From the NCBI GenBank assembly GCA_946887025.1, contig CAMPJY010000068.1, positions 1-12,800 on the forward strand: a stretch of DNA of 12,800 nucleotides. Reading direction: 5' to 3'. Positions within the stretch are counted from its first letter, which is position 1; the number at the start of each line of letters is the position of its first letter. The notes under the pieces are model-generated. The model saw only the letters and a program-made list of their open reading frames with translations. It made no database searches and was not told the origin of the DNA. The DNA comes from an uncultured Salinimicrobium sp. Its GTDB lineage: Bacteria > Bacteroidota > Bacteroidia > Flavobacteriales > Flavobacteriaceae. Positions 8,510 to 12,800 of this stretch are shown piece by piece. The position numbers and the translations under genes were made by a program.

Positions 8510-9063
8510 ATCAGAACAGCCTGCTGCAGCAACTACGCCAGATCACTGCCCCGCTTCACGAGCGGATAGAACAAAAGAACCCGGCCCGGGCCATTCTGGA
8601 TCACAGTATCGGCCTGGAAGCCTATAAACAACTCCTGCTTCAGAATTACGCTGCCTACAGCCGGCTGGAGCCAGGCATTGCAGTTGTTCTCCCCTTCTTT
8701 AAAGCCGATAAGGCTGCCCGCCTGTACCGGGACCTGGTGGCACTGAATATCACTCCCCAACCGGAGCCGGATGAGTTCGAAATCAATTCTGTCGCCGAAG
8801 CTTTCGGCGCTGCCTATGTGCTGGAAGGCTCTGCCCTGGGAGGAATGCTTATCGCCAAACACCTTTCCCAATGTGCGCAGCTGAAAGCACTACCCTCCCA
8901 GCATTTCTTCAGTGGGGATAAGGCCTCCCTGGCCCCCTGGAAGCTATTTCAGCAGGAACTGGCAGTCCGGGATTTCAACGAGCCCCAGACCGCGGAACTG
9001 CTGTCCAAGGCCCGGGAAACCTTTCTTTTCTTCGAAAGGACATTCGAAGTCCAGATAGTCTAG
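8506..9063 (+). CDS. bphO: Heme oxygenase, biliverdin-producing
   Basis: This 185-residue protein belongs to the heme oxygenase family, which opens heme to biliverdin, CO and iron with an electron donor. His18 in TAPLHERIE is the expected proximal heme ligand. YVLEGSALGGMLI (104-116) matches the Gly-rich distal helix of bacterial phytochrome-linked heme oxygenases. Length is normal for the bacterial family and no truncation is seen. It is the last gene of the tight operon and its ATG overlaps the receiver gene stop by 4 bases. The context says it supplies the chromophore for the phytochrome two genes upstream. Iron release from heme would be a side benefit. No convincing terminator follows; the next promoter region begins within 70 bases. 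Confidence 0.93.
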   Translation: MNQNSLLQQLRQITAPLHERIEQKNPARAILDHSIGLEAYKQLLLQNYAAYSRLEPGIAVVLPFFKADKAARLYRDLVALNITPQPEPDEFEINSVAEAFGAAYVLEGSALGGMLIAKHLSQCAQLKALPSQHFFSGDKASLAPWKLFQQELAVRDFNEPQTAELLSKARETFLFFERTFEVQIV

Positions 9064-9130
9064 GCGGAAAACAAACCGGTGGCTTGCTGATCTCCTGAGC
9101 CTTATAGCCAATGAACATTCTAAAGGGATT

Positions 9131-9147
9131 TTTACAAAATCTTTATA
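9131..9147 (+). promoter_or_regulatory. KdpE-box-like operator, site 1
   Basis: TTTACA-AAATC-TTTATA is a direct repeat of two 6-base units with 11-base period, followed by CCCG. It differs from site 2 (11203-11219) at one of 17 positions. From memory, the E. coli KdpE box has the same 6-5-6 layout (TTTATA, five bases, TTTACA, then C-rich). The site centre is about 60 bases upstream of the predicted transcription start of the small-ORF/kinase/regulator operon, so it is likely an activator site for autoregulation. Confidence 0.65.
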
Positions 9148-9187
9148 CCCGTTCCGCTTTCAGCATATTTTATTTATAAAAGACATT

Positions 9188-9195
9188 TTAATTTG
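9188..9195 (+). promoter_or_regulatory. Predicted -7 box for the potassium sensor operon
   Basis: TTAATTTG matches the Bacteroidota TAnnTTTG box at 7 of 8 positions. It begins 40 bases after operator site 1, almost the same distance (41) as at the trkH promoter. No TTTG is present at the -33 position, as expected for an activator-dependent promoter. The predicted start near 9199 leaves a leader of about 18 bases before the TTG at 9217. Confidence 0.5.
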
Positions 9196-9216
9196 CAGGT
9201 CAGAAATTAAGCAGCT

Positions 9217-9357
9217 TTGCCTCAGGAAAAAAACAGCGGAAAGAAGCAAAAAAGTACAGATACCAACTACCTGCGTTGGTTCTTCATCATTGTACTTATC
9301 CTCCTGGTCCTGCTTTTGATCTTCCTGGATCACCTGTATCGGGAAGGGCAGCTGTGA
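9217..9357 (+). CDS. Small single-pass membrane protein, TTG start
   Basis: This 46-codon ORF lies between the predicted promoter and the kinase gene. It has a hydrophilic, Lys-rich N-terminal part (residues 2-17), one strongly hydrophobic helix (about 21-37, WFFIIVLILLVLLLIFL) and a short charged tail. There is no methionine codon anywhere in the frame; an in-frame TAA at 9208-9210 leaves TTG 9217 as the first usable start. Its stop TGA (9355-9357) overlaps the GTG start of the kinase as GTGA, the coupling style seen elsewhere in this window. Distance from the -7 box to start (21 bases) is close to that of trkH (18). I do not recognise a family. Its position recalls KdpF, a 29-residue single-helix subunit, but there is no sequence basis for equating them. 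It may interact with the kinase or channel in the membrane, which is inference. Confidence 0.6.
   Translation: MPQEKNSGKKQKSTDTNYLRWFFIIVLILLVLLLIFLDHLYREGQL
9342..9347 (+). promoter_or_regulatory. Shine-Dalgarno-like site for the GTG start of the kinase
   Basis: GGAAGG lies 6 bases before GTG 9354. Such sites are uncommon in Bacteroidota, so its presence at the right spacing helps choose GTG 9354, which also gives a 4-base overlap with the small-ORF stop codon. Confidence 0.45.
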
Positions 9358-10502
9358 GTTTTAAGTGTCCGAGACCGGGGGGTGTCCTGAATTTTTACAA
9401 TATATTTGATAAAAATCCCGATTTGGAGCTCCTGAAGGTATTCGAGAACAGTTCGCCCCGGCAGTATTTCCTGGGAGTAGGCAGTATACTTCTTATTTCC
9501 TTTATCTGCCACCTCTTCATAGATGTCATAGGCTATCACGTGGTGGCCCTGCTGCTGCTGCTTACGGTCTCTCTGTTGGCCATGTTCTTCAGGATGCTGC
9601 CAATAGTCGTGGTGGCGGTGCTCAGTTCCCTCATCTGGAACTTCTTCTTCATCCTTCCCGTGGGAACTTTTAAAATACATACTCCGGAAGATGCCCTGCT
9701 GTTTTTAATGTATTTTGTCATTGCCGTGATAAATGCGGTGTTCACTACCAGGATCCGAAAACTGGAAGCGCTGGCCAGGCAGAAGAAGGAAAGGGAGAAA
9801 ACACTTCAGTTGTACAATATTCTTCTGAACTCGCTTTCCCACGAACTGAAGACGCCCATTTCCACCATCATTGGGGCGGTTGACACCCTGAAACTGAACT
9901 CTGACCTTCTCAGCACCCGGCAACGCGGCGAATTGCTTACTGAAATAGATATCGCCAGTTACAGGCTTCATCAACAGGTGGGGAACCTGCTGAGCATGAG
10001 TCGGCTGGAATCCGATTTCCTGAAACTCCAACTGGACTGGTATGACCTCAACGAGCTGGTACATCGGGTTATCCAGAAGAACCTGCCGGATTCGGCGAAC
10101 CACCAACTCTGTTTTTCCGAAAAGGAGCAGCTGCCACTTTTCAGGGTAGATGGCCCCCTTATAGAACAGATCCTGGACAACATCCTGCACAATGCCCTCC
10201 AGTACACTCCCCCGGGAACCAAAATTGAAATAGAGGTGGAGGCGAAAGGGAACGGTTTCAGGTTGGAAGTGAAGGACAATGGGCCGGGATTTCCGGAGGA
10301 CAAACTGGAACAGGTTTTCGAAAAATTTTATAGATTGCCTAGGACTGCAGCCGGAGGTACAGGTCTGGGGCTGGCTATTGCCAAGGGGTTCACTGTGGCC
10401 CATCTTGGGAACATAAGCCTGAGAAACGCCCCTGCCGGGGGAGCTGTTTTCACGGTAAACATTCCGGCACAAACCACCAAAATAGAGGAAGATCATGAAT
10501 AA
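9354..10502 (+). CDS. KdpD-like sensor histidine kinase, DUF4118 type, short form
   Basis: This 382-residue membrane kinase corresponds to the C-terminal half of KdpD. Four hydrophobic helices (about 36-57, 62-79, 82-102, 113-132) form a DUF4118-like membrane domain. They are followed by a HisKA domain with His163 in NSLSHELKTP, the N box Asn276/Asn280, DNGPG (308-312) and GTGLGLAI (335-342). The KdpD and Usp domains and the GAF region of full-length KdpD (about 900 residues) are missing. In Bacteroidota that N-terminal half is, as I recall, often a separate gene; it is not in this window. The frame is open back to 9276, but that part overlaps the small membrane ORF. GTG 9354 is preferred for its GTGA overlap and upstream GGAAGG. 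It overlaps the next gene by 8 bases. Role: senses potassium or osmotic state and phosphorylates the KdpE-like regulator; specificity is inferred from family and neighbours. Confidence 0.85.
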   Translation: MSFKCPRPGGVLNFYNIFDKNPDLELLKVFENSSPRQYFLGVGSILLISFICHLFIDVIGYHVVALLLLLTVSLLAMFFRMLPIVVVAVLSSLIWNFFFILPVGTFKIHTPEDALLFLMYFVIAVINAVFTTRIRKLEALARQKKEREKTLQLYNILLNSLSHELKTPISTIIGAVDTLKLNSDLLSTRQRGELLTEIDIASYRLHQQVGNLLSMSRLESDFLKLQLDWYDLNELVHRVIQKNLPDSANHQLCFSEKEQLPLFRVDGPLIEQILDNILHNALQYTPPGTKIEIEVEAKGNGFRLEVKDNGPGFPEDKLEQVFEKFYRLPRTAAGGTGLGLAIAKGFTVAHLGNISLRNAPAGGAVFTVNIPAQTTKIEEDHE

Positions 10503-11172
10503 GGGGAGCATCCTAATCATCGACGATGAACCGCAGATCCGCAGGCTGCTTAAGATCGTTCTGGAGAGCAACGATTTCAGGGTAATAGAAGCAGCAACGG
10601 GCAGTGAAGGCATCCTGCTTGCCGCCAACCATGCCCCCGAACTTATCCTGCTCGACCTGGGCCTGCCCGACCTGAGTGGCCACGATGTGCTGCTGGAACT
10701 GCGAAACTGGTATGAAAAGTCCATCGTGATGCTTTCGGTGCAGGACGCAGAGGAGGATATCATTAAAGCCCTCGATAACGGGGCCACCGACTATCTTGTA
10801 AAGCCTTTCAGGACAGGAGAGCTGCTGGCCAGAATACGCTCGTCAATCCGACTCCATCAGAACCAGGAAAACCAGCACCTGATTGTTTCTGATGATCTGG
10901 AGATTGACCTGAGGGCAGGAACCGTAAATTTTGATGGATCCCCTGTAAAACTGACCTCTACTGAATATAATCTGCTGATATTGCTGGCCAGGAACCAGGG
11001 AAAGGTGCTTACGCATCAGTACCTGCTAAAAAACATCTGGGGTCCTGCCCTGCAGCACGAGACTCAGTACCTTCGGGTCTTTATTGCACAGCTGAGAAAG
11101 AAGCTGGAAAGAAATCCAAATGCTCCGGTCCACCTCATCACCCAGAGCGGGGTGGGTTACAGGTTCCTGTAA
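10495..11172 (+). CDS. kdpE: KdpE-like OmpR-family response regulator
   Basis: This 225-residue regulator has a receiver domain (4-115) with Asp10/Asp11, phosphoacceptor Asp54, Ser81 and Lys103 (LVKPF), and a winged-helix DNA-binding domain (about 127-225). The C-terminal signature WGPALQHETQYLRVFIAQLRKKLE, split here as WGPALQHE then TQYLRVFIAQLRKKLE, closely resembles KdpE, and the protein ends with GVGYRF as the family does. The ATG overlaps the kinase gene by 8 bases (ATGAATAA) and is preceded by GAGGAA at 10485-10490. The partner is almost certainly the upstream kinase. Likely targets are its own operon and trkH, since both have matching KdpE-box-like sites. No kdpFABC genes are in the window, so control of an ATPase is untested. 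Confidence 0.88.
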   Translation: MNKGSILIIDDEPQIRRLLKIVLESNDFRVIEAATGSEGILLAANHAPELILLDLGLPDLSGHDVLLELRNWYEKSIVMLSVQDAEEDIIKALDNGATDYLVKPFRTGELLARIRSSIRLHQNQENQHLIVSDDLEIDLRAGTVNFDGSPVKLTSTEYNLLILLARNQGKVLTHQYLLKNIWGPALQHETQYLRVFIAQLRKKLERNPNAPVHLITQSGVGYRFL

Positions 11173-11202
11173 GTCTGATGGATCAGTCTGCAGCATCGGC
11201 TC

Positions 11203-11219
11203 TTTATAAAATCTTTATA
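11203..11219 (+). promoter_or_regulatory. KdpE-box-like operator, site 2
   Basis: TTTATA-AAATC-TTTATA is a perfect direct repeat of a 6-base unit with 11-base period, followed by TCCCCGG. It is the counterpart of site 1 at 9131-9147 (16 of 17 identical). It lies in the 114-base gap between the regulator gene and trkH, centred about 61 bases upstream of the predicted transcription start, and is likely the binding site through which the regulator activates trkH. Confidence 0.7.
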
Positions 11220-11260
11220 TCCCCGGCTTTTTCTTTATTTCCTGCCTGCCAGTCCCTGAA

Positions 11261-11268
11261 TACCTTTG
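11261..11268 (+). promoter_or_regulatory. Predicted -7 box of trkH
   Basis: TACCTTTG is an exact match to the Bacteroidota TAnnTTTG box, 41 bases after operator site 2. No TTTG lies at the expected -33 position, again pointing to activation. Transcription would start near 11272, about 15 bases before the ATG at 11287. The TTG at 11266 is inside this box and so is not a credible start codon. Confidence 0.6.
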
Positions 11269-11286
11269 CATTTCTTTTCATTGGAA

Positions 11287-12783
11287 ATGCCCAGACTTAA
11301 TTACAGGATCATCGCCCACATTATGGGCTTTTTATTGTTGTGCAACGGGGGGTTCATGTTATTGCCGGTAGGGGCCAGCTGGTATTACGAGGAAGGAGTA
11401 ACAGCACAGATCGCCGCAGCCGCGCTGCTGGTCCTTCTGACAGGTCTGGGTTTAATGTTTTTTACCCGTAATCACGGAAGAGAGGTCCATCCCCGGGAAG
11501 GCTATGTAATTGTCAGTTTTGGCTGGATCCTGCTCTCCCTTAGCGGTTCGCTGCCTTTTGTGTTCAGTGGGGCCATTCCCTCCTTTACCAATGCAGTTTT
11601 TGAAACCGTTTCCGGCTACACCACTACCGGGGCCACCATTCTCGTGGATATCGAAGTACTTCCCAGGGGAATACTTTTATGGCGAAGCCTCACCCACTGG
11701 ATCGGCGGGATGGGAATCATCGTGCTGGCCATTGCGGTGCTGCCCCTGCTGGGAGTCGGGGGAATGCAGCTGTTTTCAGCGGAATCTCCGGGTCCGAGTG
11801 CCGATAAGCTTAAACCCAGGATTTCCGATACTGCAAAGCGCCTCTGGCTGATCTACTTTGGCTATACCTTGCTCCAGGCCCTCCTGCTGAAACTGGCCGG
11901 GATGAATTATTTCGACGCCATCAACCATGCCATGAGCACCATGGCTACCGGGGGATTTTCAACCAAGAACAACAGTGCCGCCTTTTGGAACGATCAGCCG
12001 TTGATCCAGTATATCCTTATCGTTTTCATGTTCCTGGCCGGAATGAACTTCGTGCTCAGCTATTATGGATTTAAAGGCAGGTTCCGCAAAATCTTCCGGG
12101 ATGATGAGTTCAGATGGTATACAGGTTTTGTGCTGTTTTTCAGCCTTATCACTGCCCTCACCATCTATTATGAGGCGGATCTTGGACTCTCCTCCATAGA
12201 ACATCCACAGGTGTGGGGCAAGGCCGAGAGCGCCATCAGGCATTCGTTGTTCATGGTGACATCCATTATCACCACCACAGGCTATGTTTCAGCCGATTAT
12301 AGCCTTTGGGCACCTCTGGCAAGTGTGCTGTTCTTCGCCCTGCTTTTCCTTGGGGGTTCGGCAGGTTCCACCTCAGGTGGGGTCAAGGTTATGCGGCATC
12401 TGATCATGATCAGAAATGGGATCCTGCAGTTCAGAAGGGCGCTGCATCCCCGCGCTGTCCTGCCCGTGCGCTTCAATGGCAGAGCGGTTCAAAATGAAAT
12501 CGTATTTAACATCCTTGGATTTTTCGTCCTTTACCTGCTGTCTTTTATTATTGGGGCAGTGGTGCTTGCAGCGCTTGGGCTGGATCTGATCTCAGCGCTT
12601 GGAGGAGCTGCCACCAGCCTTGGCAATATTGGCCCTGCCTTGGGAAGTCTGGGCCCTGTCAATAATTTTAGCGGAATTCCCTCCCTGGCCAAATGGTGGT
12701 GTGCTTTGCTTATGCTCATCGGGCGTCTTGAACTTTTTACCTTCCTCATTTTGTTTACACCGTATTTCTGGAGAAACCGGTAA
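11287..12783 (+). CDS. trkH: TrkH-type potassium uptake channel subunit
   Basis: This 498-residue polytopic inner-membrane protein forms the ion pathway of a Trk/Ktr potassium uptake system. The four selectivity-filter loops are visible: TTTGA (112-116), ATGGF (220-224), TTTGY (329-333) and LGNIGP (445-450), each with the key Gly. GGSAGSTSGGVK (about 356-367) and GRLE near the C-terminus are also typical of the TrkH/KtrB family. Length suits TrkH (about 480-500). The ATG at 11287 gives the usual N-terminus (PRLNYRIIAHIMGF); the frame is open from TTG 11266, but that codon lies in the promoter. The channel normally needs a cytoplasmic TrkA partner, which is not in view and may lie just beyond the right edge. 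It is probably its own transcription unit, activated by the KdpE-like regulator through site 2. TrkH versus KtrB cannot be settled without the partner. Confidence 0.93.
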   Translation: MPRLNYRIIAHIMGFLLLCNGGFMLLPVGASWYYEEGVTAQIAAAALLVLLTGLGLMFFTRNHGREVHPREGYVIVSFGWILLSLSGSLPFVFSGAIPSFTNAVFETVSGYTTTGATILVDIEVLPRGILLWRSLTHWIGGMGIIVLAIAVLPLLGVGGMQLFSAESPGPSADKLKPRISDTAKRLWLIYFGYTLLQALLLKLAGMNYFDAINHAMSTMATGGFSTKNNSAAFWNDQPLIQYILIVFMFLAGMNFVLSYYGFKGRFRKIFRDDEFRWYTGFVLFFSLITALTIYYEADLGLSSIEHPQVWGKAESAIRHSLFMVTSIITTTGYVSADYSLWAPLASVLFFALLFLGGSAGSTSGGVKVMRHLIMIRNGILQFRRALHPRAVLPVRFNGRAVQNEIVFNILGFFVLYLLSFIIGAVVLAALGLDLISALGGAATSLGNIGPALGSLGPVNNFSGIPSLAKWWCALLMLIGRLELFTFLILFTPYFWRNR

Positions 12784-12800
12784 GGAGTGGACAGAGGTTA

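Noticed and set aside
9111..9179. 22-codon ORF before the small membrane protein
   Set aside because: It runs straight through operator site 1 and ends before the -7 box, so it would not be on the predicted transcript.
9276..9353. Upstream extension of the KdpD-like kinase frame
   Set aside because: The translation has no family resemblance and overlaps the hydrophobic small ORF in another frame; GTG 9354 has a coupling overlap and a Shine-Dalgarno-like site.
9705..10787. 360-codon open frame on the minus strand
   Set aside because: It is antisense to the kinase and regulator genes, which have complete domain motifs on the plus strand; the Ser/Leu-rich translation shows no recognisable domain.
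11175..11186. CTGATGGATCAG inverted repeat after the regulator gene
   Set aside because: The stem is only 4 bp with a 4-base loop and no T tract follows, so it is too weak to call a terminator.
11266..11286. TTG start for trkH
   Set aside because: The codon lies inside the TACCTTTG promoter box, and the ATG at 11287 gives the family-typical N-terminus.

Overview
The window reads as chromosomal DNA of a member of the Bacteroidota, most likely a flavobacterium-like organism with a base composition close to 50% GC. The clues are promoter elements of the Bacteroidota type (TTTG about 20 bases upstream of a TAnnTTTG-like box), general lack of Shine-Dalgarno sequences, and protein families common in that phylum. 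I cannot name the genus.

Layout. (1) Bases 1-962, minus strand: a phage-type lysis pair. A holin-like membrane protein is interrupted by an in-frame TAA, and an intact M15 peptidase (endolysin type) follows. The DNA around the peptidase is a mosaic of 7-base direct repeats. (2) Bases 989-1841, plus strand: a promoter and a tryptophan-rich TspO/MBR-like membrane protein. (3) Bases 2066-9063, plus strand: a tight four-gene light-signalling operon. It holds a 1206-residue CheB-CheR-PAS-PAS-histidine kinase, a bacteriophytochrome histidine kinase, a receiver-only response regulator and a heme oxygenase. The last three overlap by 4 bases at each junction. (4) Bases 9131-12783, plus strand: a potassium module. 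It holds a newly recognised 46-codon membrane ORF starting at TTG, a short KdpD-like kinase starting at GTG, a KdpE-like regulator and a TrkH-type potassium channel subunit.

How the genes work together. In region 3 the heme oxygenase makes biliverdin, which should attach to Cys19 of the phytochrome. Light then controls a kinase that probably phosphorylates the receiver protein. The CheB/CheR kinase is presumably a second input to the same circuit, though its partner is unknown. In region 4 the kinase and KdpE-like regulator should sense potassium or osmotic state and switch on both their own operon and trkH. Two nearly identical 17-bp sites, TTTACA-AAATC-TTTATA and TTTATA-AAATC-TTTATA, sit 40 and 41 bases upstream of a TAnnTTTG-like box before each unit. 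They match the 6-5-6 layout of the E. coli KdpE box as I remember it. This paired operator, and the methionine-less small ORF it leads into, are the most interesting items in the window.
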